This document shows positions 44,210-56,859 of a stretch of DNA of 64,000 nucleotides, one piece after another. The notes beneath the pieces are model-generated. The model was given only the letters and a program-made list of their open reading frames with translations. It searched no databases and was not told the origin of the DNA. This stretch comes from Atopsyche davidsoni (Eukaryota > Arthropoda > Insecta > Trichoptera > Hydrobiosidae), in NCBI GenBank assembly GCA_022113835.1, contig JAILWY010000001.1:2790001-2854000 (forward strand). The letters run 5' to 3'. Made by a program: the position numbers and the translations under genes. How positions within the stretch are numbered: the stretch's first letter is position 1; each line of letters begins with the position of its first letter.

Positions 44210-45690
44210 TATAGACCAGGGGTGGTCAACTTGGTACTAGCTATGGTCTTAGTCCTAGCCTGGTCAACCCTGGTTTATGGTGGGCTTTAGAGAATTTGTC
44301 TGATGCTCAAGCTACTCTTCCGTTATATTTAATATCGGTTTCTATTATAACGTAATCACTATAAAAGTATCAATTATTTTACTGGCTGACATATTTGAAA
44401 GTCCGCCAAACGCAAAGTAATCCTAAATTTATTTTATTTATTCAAGGAAGCACGGTGGTTTTAACAAGCTTAAAATATATTGCACTAGAATAAATCTATA
44501 TGTTTACAATTGTTAATTTAATATATATATGAATCTCAAACGCAGCTAAGCGTGTCACAATAAACAAAAGATTACAAAAGTGGCGATAAAAATAAATAGT
44601 TGAGCTCATGCGAAGGTCTCATTAACTAAAGCCAAGCGGGAGGCTTCTGCAGAACAGCACATGCCTGATGCCAGCAGGTTTCTCCGATTGTGCAACAGCA
44701 TTCAAATGAACTTTGTCAATGGCCGTCGTCAGTGGTGGATCAGGGCCTCTCACGCGCTGCAGAAAAAGCATCCACGATAAGTTGTAAGTTACAAAGATGT
44801 TGCACTTTGGTACACCACCATTTATTGCAGTCAAAAAGTACGGTTGTACTGCACTGTGTTTTCAATATTCTTACATTTTGGTTACCAGTACCGGGACCGA
44901 AACGTCGGAAGACTGAAAACACAACACTGGAACGAAGAAATTCTAAAAACGCCGATCGACAATAACATGCTCAGCGAGAACAAAAAACCCACTCAAGAAA
45001 CATTATCCTTTAGTTTTACTTATTGTTTTAGGCAATCGGTTTGTAGAATAAAATAAAAACAGTTAAAAGCTGCAGGGAGTAATAAAAGCGTGCAATATAA
45101 AAGTATTACTTTTGGGAAAAGAGACTTCTTGGATATAGAGAGATCTGATGACCGCGGATGTCTCCTTCGCCCCTGTGGCTGCGCATTTGCCACGAAAACA
45201 CATTAGTATTTATACGCGCCGCGGAATTAGTATTTATTTTCAACATTCATTTTTCTGCCTGCAATCGGTGACAAGGCCGTTGACATAATTGTACGAAAAA
45301 ATGATTTTTAGGACAGCACACGTGTGTGCGCGGAGCCGGACACGTGGAGCCGCCGTTGGCACAGCGAATAATGAACATTGTATAATGATACGAAACGCAT
45401 GCAACGTGTTACGTGTCACTACGTGCTTGTATGAAATAACGTGCGATTTTGAAATAATATTATTTTAAATTACTTCAAAATAACGTTACTTAAAAAAAAT
45501 GCGCATTAAATAGTTAGTGTCTTGTTAAGTGTTTGAAAAATTCAGGGCATTGGGAATTACGCTTGATTTAAGAGTTATCACTAAAGCGCTAATCATCGTT
45601 TCATTGTTAATTGCCTACACAAGGCACGTGAGACTTTGCGACCAATTAAACATTTTAAAGTGTATGCAAGGAAAGAGTCAGAAAATCAAT
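44210..45690. other. Mixed DNA with a D-like repeat
   Basis: 44220-44280 has paired tggtcaac/agcctggtcaaccctggttt phrases. 44840-44950 has gtgttttcaatat and the inverted ctgaaaacacaac around ccgggaccgaaacgtcgg. 45160-45420 is a GC-richer unique patch. No gene. Confidence 0.35.
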
Positions 45691-45700
45691 AAAGATTGCT

Positions 45701-45900
45701 GGAGTTTTATCATGAACAAGGCCACACACTACCAAGCATTATAGCTTGAAGATGACTGTCTTTAAAGTAGCTTGCGGGCTATTCATCATGGAAAAATGCC
45801 ACACCCTACCATGTACAATAACTACTTGCTTGTCTTCAATGGAAAATGTTCGAGTTTTATCATGAACAAGGCCACACCCTACCACATATTATAGCGCCAA
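45701..45900 (+). repeat. ~75-bp degenerate tandem repeat, three units
   Basis: gagttttatcatgaacaagg with ccacac, ctaccaagcattatagc appears at 45701 and again at 45852. A weaker middle copy (catggaaaaatgccacaccc) sits halfway. Spacing of the outer copies is about 151 bp. Confidence 0.65.
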
Positions 45901-45918
45901 AGATAATTATGTTGAAGC

Positions 45919-46395
45919 TTATGAATCTACTACGAAAGTTTTTCTACTCCATCTATTTATAGAAGTCTCATTAATAAACCTTCCATCATAATTACTTACA
46001 TAAATGCCCATTGACAAGACCACGTCCCCGCCCCGGGCCCGGGTTATTAATGGGGCCCGAGATATCTCAATGCAGGCAAACGTACTAACAATGACTACTG
46101 CGGTCCTTTGTCTATAAGGCAGGCAAAGCGGGTCACACACAGCATTAATATCGTAATTATCCGCATTTCGTAAATTTATTGTTTTATGGATCGTGAACGA
46201 CTGCGAGAGTATAAAATAAGATGTAGTGTTCTGTGGGTATGTGTCGCTCCTTTGGTTGCCTTGGAGATTGCAGTCACGAGTACAATGCGACAAACTGATG
46301 TTTGAGTGTGAGATTAAGAGAAATAGAAGCGATTTGATGGATGTCAAAGTATAATTAAAATCATACAAAAATATTTTTAATATGTTATGTCTCAC
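45919..46395 (-). other. 158-codon open frame, probably not a gene
   Basis: Longest host frame outside the LTR element. It covers a GC-richer core (46010-46140) and AT-rich flanks. The composition is uneven, and I see no domain, signal peptide or splice context, so chance or a regulatory block is more likely than a gene. Confidence 0.15.
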
Positions 46396-46504
46396 AAATT
46401 TTTTTTGTTATTTCATAAAACGTGTTAAATCAGTGGGGTGCGGTTCACACAAGCAAAAACTATTGTCTACCCTACGTTAAAATGATAATTGATTTTCAAA
46501 ACGT

Positions 46505-46905
46505 ATTTAACCTCCCTGCTCTTCCCATTCTGTTGCTTGTGTATGGCTGCCATTCTGTACTCTGAGCGTGTGTAAAGGATCAGTAATTGAGTAGTGGACT
46601 TAGAAATATTGTGGAGGGATGTGCTCTAGAAGTATTTTGTCGAGGTAGGGGGGGGGGGGGGGACTCCTGCTAATGTTTATATAGCTTGCTACAGAAGGAC
46701 TATTAGATCTAAAAGCTGGATTTATAATAATGCTATTGGGCAGCAGCAATACGCACATTTTTCCTTCCAATGTGAAACTGCGATGTAGAAAAACCCGAGG
46801 ACCTACTACACTATATTCGCCTTAGAAAACCATGAACACTGGCTCAGCATGAGTATATGCTCAGTAAAACGGTCGCCAACCTCCTCTGAGGAGAAGCACT
46901 TGATG
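46505..46905 (+). repeat. R1 repeat, longest copy
   Basis: Shows the 5' half (ctccctgctcttcccattct, gcttgtgtatggctgccatt, gagcgtgtgtaaaggatcag, tgtgctctagaagtattttg), a poly-G run (46650-46662), then the common body and the 3' end gaggagaagcacttgatg. It can serve as the reference copy. Confidence 0.85.
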
Positions 46906-47109
46906 AAAAATGAACGTATTTACTGATATTTTACAAGACTGCACACAAATTCGAAAAAAAAAAAAACACCTCTCAAATGCATTATTTGGAAAAAAAATAT
47001 TTATGAAAGTTTTCCGTAATTACAATAACAGAAAAAAACCAAGTTTGTTTAAAAAAATTAATAAATTATGTACTTTTGAAAGATTACATTACATTACAGC
47101 TGACATTTA

Positions 47110-47260
47110 CTCTTCAGCTAAAAACACTGTGCCCGTAGTTGAGATTTTCGCTGCACGCAAACGTGAGCACGTCGGCCTGTACACACACGGGACAGTGTTT
47201 CGGATAGAACGGCTCCGGTGATACTCGAACCCGCAACCACAGAGGTGATTCGTACACTCG
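47110..47260 (-). repeat. tRNA-like relic beside composite
   Basis: Minus strand has gtgtacgaatcacctctgtg and gttgcgggttcgagtatcac, the latter a B-box match. It directly borders the composite repeat. Confidence 0.4.
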
Positions 47261-47261
47261 T

Positions 47262-48197
47262 GTGAGACAGACGCAAACTGCTAAGTACGATATCACATTT
47301 CTTTGTTTACTTGCCATGGGCGCGCAGCCTTTTCGGACTAATATTTTTCAGATAATCATTAATAAATATTTATTATTTCCGCATTTTGAACCTAAACAAA
47401 TTTTGAACATATCCATCTTAATAAGCTGCAATAGGTTGTGTTTGGTATCAGCCAAAATACTCTTTTTTCCCCATCTTCAGGTGTTTTATTTATTTGCGTA
47501 TTCAGTGCGAAGAAAATATAATCACTAACCTGCTGTGAGGAAAAGCATTTCGCAAATTCCGCTTCCATGTTAATTTTATTTCTCCAATGCAAATTATGTA
47601 AATTGAAAACTAAGCAATATAACGATTTCTACTATTTTTTTAATACATCCATGTTTTTTTCTCATATAAGCTCATTGTGTATGCAATATTTCGGAAATCG
47701 ATTAACTTTTTGTGATAATCAAACCAAAACCATTACAGCTATTGCAAGCTGAGTGCTTAAAAATATTATCACCTCCCCACTTTCTTATTATGTTGCTTGT
47801 GCATGGCTGCCATTTTGTACCCTGAACGTGTGTAAAGCATCGGTAATGGAGTAGTGAACTTGGAATGATTGTGAAGGGATGTGCTCTGGAGATAATTTGT
47901 CGAGGTTGTTGCTATTGTTTCTGTAGTTTGCTGCAGAAGGAGTATTTGATCTAAACGCCAGAGCTTTGTCAGGAAAGGATTAAATAATGCTATTGGGCAG
48001 CCATGACACTGGCTCATCATGAGTTTATGCTCAGTGAAATAGTCGCCAACCTCCTTTGAGGAGAGGCACTTGATGAAAAAAATATTTTATGAATTTAATA
48101 GAAATGTAAAGGAGCTGAAGCACTCGTGAGTAGCGTGATTTTTTTGAGCATTGGTCTGCAGCGTTTGCTGATGGTTTCTTGTCGCTGTCTCCATGGC
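47262..48197 (+). repeat. Large composite repeat, copy 2 of inverted pair
   Basis: Reverse complement of 34808-35760 in the same block order: tttgcgtctgtctcac-type end, 470-bp block, R1 (47775-48080), and the tggtttcttgtcgctgtctc segment with the gccgccatggagac element. It is the only element of this size seen twice here. Confidence 0.85.
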
Positions 48198-48289
48198 GGC
48201 CGGCGCCTTATGCAAGCCGGAGAAAGGCTCCGCTAAATGCCGTAGAAATGAAAATGACTCGGCCGCGTAATAACACACATTAGCCGCCA

Positions 48290-48500
48290 TAATAATTGCA
48301 CGGCGGGGCGCGCGGGCGGCGAGAGGTGTCGACAGCCCGCGCCGGCGCCGCCTCGGGAATTCCGATCAGCTGTTCTGCTGCATCCAGGCGTAGCAGAACA
48401 GCTGATCGGAACTCCCGTCCAGATGCCCGTGCTCATCGGGCAGATGCTGAAGGCCTCGCGGTTGGAGACCAGCCGTCGTCATCGCCAAGTCGAGCTCCCG
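48290..48500. promoter_or_regulatory. CpG-rich islet
   Basis: cggcggggcgcgcgggcggc and gcgccggcgccgcc, then the hairpin at 48355-48416. Frames are open on both strands; no exon evidence. Confidence 0.35.
48355..48416. repeat. 25-bp-arm GC hairpin
   Basis: Arms 48355-48379 and 48392-48416 pair with one mismatch (19 bp perfect: tccgatcagctgttctgct). The loop is gcatccaggcgt. Each arm holds a CAGCTG E-box. It is not part of any repeat seen here; it could be a structured RNA, a precursor-like hairpin or a recent foldback. Confidence 0.75.
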
Positions 48501-48509
48501 CATTCTCAG

Positions 48510-48600
48510 GTGTCATCTTCAGGTGCCTCTGCTCAGAGGAGGTTTGTGACCGTCTCACAAAACATCGTATCCTTGATCAGTCTTAGTAGTTCAGCTCTAA
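48510..48600 (-). repeat. R1 terminal fragment
   Basis: tcaggtgcctctgctcagag, gaggtttgtgaccgtctcac and tgatcagtcttagtag are a short, decayed R1 end. Confidence 0.55.
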
Positions 48601-51600
48601 AGCGGTGACCACATTAGATAAGAAATAATTACATGGAATTTTTGATATTTATGTAATCTCGTTAAAACAAACCTAACTGTTGAAACCGATCTTAATTCAT
48701 TTCCTACTCATATATCTAATATATCAATATCTTGTCCCTGCAATATTTCAAGTAAAATTATAAATTGTCTATACGCTCAAAGAATAAGAAGAATAAATGA
48801 GAAACAAAGTACGTTTGATGCAAGTTTTTTTTATTTTCCTGTGCACAAGAAGGCAAATCCTAAAGATTCTTTTTAATGTTCCACTTGCTTGTTTACTTGC
48901 TTGCTTTGCTAAGAGAGTAGTGTCATTATTATGCATTCTTTGTAACGATTATTTGAGTTTAAATGTGTAACGATCGGGGTTTAAACATAAAAAATACATG
49001 TTGTGTATAAAATCAAAAAAAGTAAACCGTTTGAGAATAATTTACAAGGTCTACATGCATATATTATGTTAATGCTCAAAGTTAAACAAAAGAAAGCGTT
49101 TCGTTCCTTCTTTTGTTTTTTTTATATGCTATAGTTGTTATTTATGTAGACGATATTACGAATGTAAATACTTGTATGATGCTTTGGCGATTGTGATGGT
49201 AATGTAACTTGAAGGTAACATTACTCGTGCAGTTAATTGTTACATGGGAAACGGTGATGCTCATCATGGGGGCAAGTATAGAAGAGTAAACCTCGACGCA
49301 GCTTAGCCTATAAAAATCTAGATCTACGATAGCTAAGTGTGAAATAGATTAAAAATTCAAACATAACTTTACATTTTTTTAACGTATTGGAAAATATTTA
49401 AATAAATATTTTTTCCGTGGCTTTAAATTTGCTACACTCCATTTGTCCATAGTAACTATCGCCACAACTCAACTACGGATCAAGTCTTTACAAGAAAATT
49501 CAAGACAAGGCGTAAATAAACAATTACATCGATCATAGAACTGAACACGTGTTGAGGTGAATAAGTTATGAGCATGCATTAATGCACGAATGAATCGCGT
49601 GCCTCTGGTAGTGGATATGCCTTCATGGTTGTGGCCTTTGAGAATTTGAGCGCTGGCAATGGTGGTCATGTACTCATGCACGTGTGGATTGCACGCCGAT
49701 GTTGGTGGTGGTCATGTGGACTGGTGGAGGTGCAGGCCCTCGTCTCTGCAGCACCACGCTTAAAATCTCATTTCCGCACGATTAAAGAGTAATGCGTAAG
49801 TAAAGTACGCCGAAATTCGTGATAAACCAAAAGAAATTGATTTTCAATTGCATTCATTAACTAGTAATAAATGAAAAAAAAAATTATTTGACGTGCCTTC
49901 CATCACGCTTCTGTTACGAAAATTATCATTCTAGAGCAATGATAAATGTATATATTTATTTATAGTCATTCTTGAACATTTTCTTGTGCCTTAGGGTTGA
50001 CAAAAAAATGATCCATGTCACTTACATCCATACTTTGTTATATTTCACAGTCGACAGTCCTAACAACTGTCATTAAAATGCTTGCGAAACATTGACTGTG
50101 ATATAAAACAAATATACTTCCGTCATACATGAACCCAATATCCCAAATTAACAAAAAAACACTCTATAATACTTCTTTCACCGCTGATACTCGATGGGTA
50201 CAAATAAAACATACTTTGTACAACATTTCGCATTAGAAAGTTTTGATCGATGGGTCCCTTATTCTTGCCAAGCCCAATGAGGTTTGATAAAATATACAAT
50301 CGGATTGCCCTCGGGGAGGTTCTCGATCACAATTTGACACCGGGAACGACATAATTAGCAAACGACCGAACAAATTGTTTACTCAAACAGAGTCTTGAGA
50401 AACGACTTGACATTCGGTACCGGCTCCCGGCACCTGCCTTAGTTCAGTTCGGATAATAAATAAACTCTTTCGTAATGCTCCGACGTGAACGGCGTCTCGA
50501 TACTCGCCATATTTTGAAATGCACACGTTTTAATGACATTATAAATGGACTAATTGGAAATAAATATGTACACCATTGATAGATAGGCGCGTGAAATGGA
50601 TCCAGTATCCAAAGACCAGACAGTAAAATACTGTGTCTGCATGATTGCAAGCTTTTTGGATTAACTTTTTAACTACTGATTTTAAAGACCAATTTATTAC
50701 TTCATACGGTCAGATTCTGAAATACTGACGGTATAATTCTGTTACGCTGAAAATAAGCATCCGTTTGGTAGCTCTAAGCATATTGCTTTAATTAAGCAAA
50801 ACGAAAATACTGAGTACTCTTGTACGAAGCCACCTGCTTCCGAATTGATTAGATAGGCCAACCCTTCAGTTTATAGTATATCTGGTCTATTTTCGGACTT
50901 CTTCACCCTCTGGGAAGCGATCGCCTCCCACGCCTGAAAAGCTGAAGACCCTCCTAAGAATACTCACCCCTCCCGCGCAAGGGCGACTCTGAGACGACGG
51001 GAGAGTATTTAGACCGCGGGTGTTAATTAGAAGGCAGGATGTTTACGAAAGCAAATGCGGCTACGGATTGTAGAAAGTATGACGAGAATCAGGATGTTTG
51101 ACTCACAGTACTTGATCTATTTTAAAAAGTTCATAAACGGTATTCAAGTCCGATTTTAAAGAGCTATTGATAAGACAATTTTTTTCCAACTTGTTTAGAA
51201 AATGGCATTATATTTTTTAATGAATAATAAAGTTGTTCAAAAGCTCTTTTGGCTGGATTATATTGATGACAACAACCATTTCGTAAAGAGTGGCAAACTC
51301 GATTATTAAAATCTATATAAGATCGAGAAAATATTGAAAGTTATATTCAAAAAAATATTTCTACAGAGATTAAAGTACTCTCAGCCAAGTAATTCAACGC
51401 ATTATTTTATATATAAATAATCATATTCAAAGATATTTTTTTAAAGTATGTATTTGGTGTTATTCTATAAAGAAAACTTGTACATTATTTGTTTTATGAA
51501 GCAACCGGTTTTACCAACAGCCCTGATTGGAGTCAATGGGGGAAACCATTCATTTCATTTTTGTAGCACACAGTATATCGAATAAATACATTAAGCATAT

Positions 51601-54600
51601 ATTTAGCTTGTATTTCAATTTACACATTTAGAGTAGTTTATTATATAAGTTCTAAGTTAAATATAGTCTTGATATTAACAAATGTCGCTAATACAACCCT
51701 TAAAGGCTTGTTGGCTATCGCTATATATCGCTCTATGCAGGGTACTTAAATTTACTCGCAATGAACTGAATATGCACAATTTTATTTGTAATATTCCATT
51801 TTAAAACAAAATACACGAATAGCCAAAGAACTAGAAGATTACGTTATTGTTTACGAGCGCCTTATAATGGTCAAAATATAACTTTATCAAAAGCAAAAGT
51901 GATCGGAATTTCAAAGCCATTTAGTTATTTATTCATAACACATCAAAGTTGTATAAAAGCTTGCTGTTCATTTTATAGTTTTATAGCTTTAATGTCTTGA
52001 AAGTTTTGAATGAGTAAATAATCTATAATGTCATTGAAACAGCCTATCTAGATTGCTATAAGGCCGATCAGTAATCAGTCCGGTAGCAAAGCAAAAATAG
52101 CTTTGAGGTTAGGAAACTTTACACTTTTTTATTAAAAAGGCACTTTGTATGAAAACCAACATCGTGAATATTTTGTAGTCTTTCCCGGCAACATGCAACC
52201 CCTACAGGGGCCGGGGGAGCCAAAGCAAACAGAATTTTAGATTGCCCCCGGTACCGCATTATTTGCCGTCATTAAAATTACTGGACATTTCTTTACGACT
52301 CTGCCCTGGAAGATAAGACGGAGCTGGAGAAATTCTCACGGAATTGCCACCTGCCCCTATTTCAGACTAATGTGGAGGGAAAAATGCGGATAATTTCTGA
52401 TAGGGGGTGAGTTGGAGTTATCTATGAGCTTTATTTAGCATGTATTGTAAAATAATAGTTATATTGGGTTTTTTTTATACTACGGAATATTCTATCTTTG
52501 CATAATGTTAAATCAACAAGCTGGTGACATAAAAAATCACAATTTGCTTAATAAATAATTATACACCCTTTAGTAGTATCTATACAAATATATATTATAT
52601 ATAATAGTAAAGTGGAGGGTATCGATTAATGATAATTAATGATACAATCGCGCAGGGAGCTAGGGTTATTTTTTGAAGTTATATTTGATCAATAATATCA
52701 TATCAAAATTTGTGTATTTTAAAATATTTTTTCGTTTGCGATTATCATATTATAAGAAATACTAGCTGTTGAGGTATGTATATTAATTTATGCTGAATAT
52801 TCATTCCTGAAGTCAAGCAACCCTGCAGGCAGCGAACTGCCCGCGGATAGAGGTGGTCGTTGTTTTTTTTTTACAGCAAAACATTAAACTTAAGGGTACA
52901 GGTGTCCAGGGCACTCGAGGCTTCCAAACCATATCTAACCTAACGTAACCTAAAGAAAATTAAAAAATAAATAAATTCGTAACATGGTTAAGATCAATTT
53001 TTTAACAAGGGTTTAAACAATAAAATTTGAAAGGATATAAAAATTAATCAAAAGTGAGCCCCATATTTTTTGGGTGAGAGGTGCGATCGTGAGGCGGATA
53101 TTAAAGACGAAAGTGTACAAATTTAGCTCATTGTTTTGATATTATAGAGTAGAGTAAAAATTGTTTAGTATGAACTAATAAAAAAATAAAATAAAAAGCG
53201 CAAGAAAAATATAGAGTTTGAATTTAAACAATAAAATTAACTGTGGAGTATTTACTAAAAATTATATCTAAAAAAAAAATAGATTGGATATGAAACGAAA
53301 ATTTTAAAAAATCATTCAAATGTCTGCAGATAAGCCGAGATCCTGCGTAACATGGTTCAAGAAACGGTGCCCAAGCAGATGGATTCCAGTGGATCGTTAA
53401 GGATGAAAAGGACGCAGTTTAGCGACCATTAAAAAGAGGAATAAATTCTTCTGGATGCGTGGGGATGAATACTCGAATGGCCAGGGAATTGTGAAAGTCA
53501 GGGGAGAGTTAATAAATACCGGCCAGCCTACCTATGCATACAAAATCGCGCAGGTGAAAATTACAAAAACGACACCGTCAGGCCTGTGTATAATTTTTAC
53601 ATTAAACTAAAAAACATTTGAAGCTTGATTTTGAAAAGATACGAAAAAAAATATTAATAACTTGAAGTGCAAATTAACATTTTATAATTTTAATAACTTT
53701 TTAATTCATCAATTTAAGATTTAATTATTTTAAAGTTATTATAAGCCAAATCCAATGTGTCAATCTTATTTATATCAATAATAGTATATTTATTTAAATT
53801 TTAAATTGAACAAAAGTTTCTACTAAATCGCGTCTAAGTTTTTAATTAGCTTTATTGTATAGAGTTTTAATTTGTAGGTAAATTGAGTTTCAGAATCATC
53901 ATCATCAATTTGTGACGAAGACGACTATCAATAATTTTGGTATTTCACAAATGAAAAATATCAGAATGTGGCATCATTACTGTCCAAAAATACTATTAAT
54001 ATCACAAAAGAACTTTTCTACTAAATTTATAGTGTGCGATAAAAAAAAATCAATAATTAATTAAAAATAATAAATTCTAAAATATTTTTTAATTGCAAAA
54101 ATATTTTATTTTAAAAGTCTTACGATATACAATACAATTTGGTTTTGAATATAAATCTGAAAAGTTTAAATAATAATAAGTGCGGTGCCCTATCGATTCG
54201 CGCCCCGGGGGTGAGAATATGGATACCCAATCTTTGAAGCTTCAAAACTATGATAATATGGTGTTAAAAAAACATTTTTAAATCTCCATAAATATCTCGA
54301 GATAATATTTCTTCACTTTCGCCCACTTTGGAACTATCATAAGTCGATTAACTATAATTATGCTATTTCTTTTGTATGAAACCTAAAACAGGTATATTTT
54401 TTATAGACGAATCCTTCACGTGCTTCAAAGAGTTATTGGGTTTTTGAAAACACAATATGTATTGATTATTTACTTGATTTATTACGTTAGCGTTACAAAT
54501 GCCTTTAAAAACAAATGTATTGTAAAAAAAAAAATTGTATAGTTAGAAATTCATGTTGCAAATATGAATTGGTCAAGTTATATAATTATATAATGACTCT

Positions 54601-54720
54601 TTTCGAAAAGACACAAAAAATAATTGATTAAGCAAATAATTCATAATGGTTTCATATTGATAATTATTAAAATCTAAATTGATTAAAATACTCGTGTTTT
54701 TTATTTTTGTTGGTAATGTT
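48600..54720. other. Repeat-poor region with complex islets
   Basis: Six kilobases with almost none of the dispersed repeats found elsewhere. GC-richer unique islets lie at 49540-49760, 50250-50440, 50855-51060, 52180-52430, 52810-52925 and 53325-53590, in AT-rich DNA. A D-like core is at 51490-51550. No credible ORF. The pattern suits conserved regulatory DNA, but conservation cannot be seen from one sequence. Confidence 0.4.
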
Positions 54721-54724
54721 TATG

Positions 54725-55030
54725 TCCTCCCTGCTCTCTAGTTTTCTTACAAGTGCATGGCAGCTTTCCTGTACCATGAGCGTATGTAAAGGATCGGTAA
54801 TGGAATGATTACGAAAGGATGTGTTCTGGAAGTACCTTGTAAAGTTGGGGGAGGTTTTGCTATTGTTTCTGCAGCCTGATGCAGACGGAATATCAGATTT
54901 AAATACCAGAAGCTTTGTAAAGAAAGTATTCTATAATAATACTATTGGGCAGCAGTTCGCAAACCTTTCTTCCGAATAAGACTGAGAAGATTACCAAGGT
55001 CCTCTGAGAAAAGTCACCTGAAGAAATAGA
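54725..55030 (+). repeat. R1 repeat copy
   Basis: ctccctgctctctagttttc, gcgtatgtaaaggatcggta, aaaggatgtgttctggaagt, tgctattgtttctgcagcct, ctattgggcagcag and ccaaggtcctctgag. Both halves are present with many small gaps. Confidence 0.8.
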
Positions 55031-55259
55031 CTATGATGCGATTGTTCCTAACATTTGATAGCTTCAAATTAGGGTGTATTAAGAATAGAATTAAAGCTTA
55101 ATTTTTGGGGTGACATTTTACTCGAATCTGAAAAAAATCACCACAAGTACAATTTCCGTATTAAACCTTTGCATCTTTGAAAACACAATGGGTCTTACTC
55201 AGAATACTGAGAGATGAATTGTTCTGTATATAAAGTGCAGGCAAGCTGAAATTGACCTA

Positions 55260-55520
55260 GATAGGATATAATGCATTTCGCCACCCGCTCAGTGTTCCCA
55301 GGGTCGCGGGGTTGCATCTTCCCCCAGCAGCGTGGCACTGCCTACAGGTGCTCTCGCAACCCTTTACCTCGATCAACCCCGAATTATGAAAGGCTTCCTG
55401 GCAGATACGAGGGTTTTTATGCACTTTTTTGTGCACCGGGGAAGCGGGCGAACCCTCACAATGATAATTCATTTTTTTGTACGAGGCGATTAGGTATCGC
55501 GAGAAGGTAAACCTATCCGA
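55260..55520. other. GC-rich unique islet
   Basis: Includes tctcgcaaccctttacctcg (motif at 55356) and gtgcaccggggaagcgggcg. Frames are open on both strands for about 75 codons. No repeat match; possibly a regulatory element. Confidence 0.3.
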
Positions 55521-55744
55521 AGCTGTTTTTTGCTCGTCTTAATTTTGAGGGGGAGTTCAATTGAATGAATACAAATGTACATTTAACAATATTATATAAA
55601 AAAAATTTAAAACCAATATGTTATCTAACTTCGTATAAAGTACTGTACTGAGCTCGCATATAAAATGATCTATGTTATTCATCGTGTTACTAGGCAGTTA
55701 AAAATACAAAACTGGGTTGTTATATATTAACTAGCAATGTAGCC

Positions 55745-55759
55745 CGTCATAAAATGACG
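55745..55759 (-). terminator. Helitron 3' hairpin
   Basis: Six-base-pair stem CGTCAT/ATGACG with a TTT loop, followed by ggctacattgCTAG. This is the terminator signal for rolling-circle transposition. Confidence 0.75.
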
Positions 55760-55794
55760 TATTTGATGAACGATGCGATAGTGTTTGAACATAA

Positions 55795-56233
55795 AAAGAT
55801 GAATAATGCTTTAATTTTGTACCATCAGTTGGATGAAGGTGCAAAGTTCTGTAATATACTTGGCCTTGAACTTTGAAGCAGAGTGGCTCACTGTTAATTT
55901 AGCTCCCATTGATGCAAAAGATATACTGTTATTGTATGATCTTATTTTTCTCTTGAAATTTACATTATAAATATCCTTTAAATATACTGGGGAAATAGGC
56001 CTTGCTGGTAGTTTCACTTTATCTTTGTGCACTTGAACTGTTGAACTTTCCATCTGATGGGTTTTCTGCTTGATAATGTAAAGCATTGCAGAATCGACAG
56101 GTCACACTAATTAATCCGAAGACAAACACAGCGTTCGCTGTGCATCAGTTTCTTTTTGTCTTGAGGTCGATGCGCGTACTCGAATTTTAAGAAGACGCTG
56201 CTCACGTTTTCCTTCCAACTCATTGCTTGACAT
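55795..56233 (-). pseudogene. Helitron Rep/helicase N-terminal remnant
   Basis: Starts MSSNELEGKREQRLLKIRVR, the Arg-rich leader found before Helitron helicases, and hits a stop. It then continues in a shifted frame with CRFCNALHYQAEN, the Cys-rich finger, shifts again to KVKLPARPISPVYLKDIYN and IRSYNNSISFASMGAKL (the most diagnostic Helitron stretch), and last frame-shifts to YYRTLHLHPTDGTKLK. All catalytic Rep and helicase motifs lie downstream and are deleted. At least three disruptions; not functional. Confidence 0.85.
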
Positions 56234-56859
56234 TTATGTCACATTTCGTGTCACAAACAACGCATCACTTTTCACTGCACTGTTCTATATTTGATGCAGT
56301 CTTTATCACGTTCAATTGTGCAATTCTTTTTTAATTACGTTTTCTGTGCGTAGAAGGTGTTATTTTGAGTTATTAATGATGTGATTAATAATTTCTAATG
56401 CAATTTCGATAAAAAAATGGAGATGGCGTTTGTGTCAAACTGACATAAGCTGGAAATTTCTTAGAAGCATCTAAAATTTGTTTTTTTTGTAAAAGTTCTA
56501 AATTTGAAATTCTCACTGTGAAGAACTGAATCATATAATTCGTATATATTGAAATTCGCTAAAGCATATTTTAAAGTTTATGAATGAAAATATTATCCTA
56601 TCGTCTTGAAATTCGGCACATAGCTGCGGAAAAATTTACTTAACTTATGTGCAAAAACTCAGCGTTGTATCTTTTAAGATATTCTATAGAAAACCAAAAA
56701 TCGAAACATACACACATACACACAATGGCTATTATATATATTAGATTATAATGTAATAAAAACATTAAAAGGTAGAAAAAAATTCTCGCACCTGTAAAAG
56801 TGCAAGGTGCACTCTGATCCCCCCGGCCGATATCAAATGTCTGCTGCAATTCTGAAGAT

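Larger units (their letters stand above)
55731..56745 (-). mobile_element. Complete degenerate Helitron, 1015 bp
   Basis: On the minus strand it begins TCTAATATATATAATAGCC after an A and ends CTAG before a T, the A|T target of Helitrons. The 3' hairpin CGTCAT-TTT-ATGACG lies 10 bases before CTAG. The subterminal TATATA/tgtgtgtatg start is typical for insect Helitrons. It carries part of a Rep/helicase gene in decayed form. No target duplication, as expected. Confidence 0.85.

Noticed and set aside
45919..46395. 158-codon minus-strand ORF as a host gene
   Set aside because: No domain, uneven composition and no splice or promoter context; chance ORFs of this size are expected in 64 kb.
46650..46662. 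Poly-G run as a special element
   Set aside because: It is an expanded G stretch at a fixed place inside the R1 repeat.
52930..52960. Telomere-like cctaacctaa sequence
   Set aside because: Only two or three imperfect units (ctaacctaacgtaacctaa) within unique DNA, far too short for a telomeric block.
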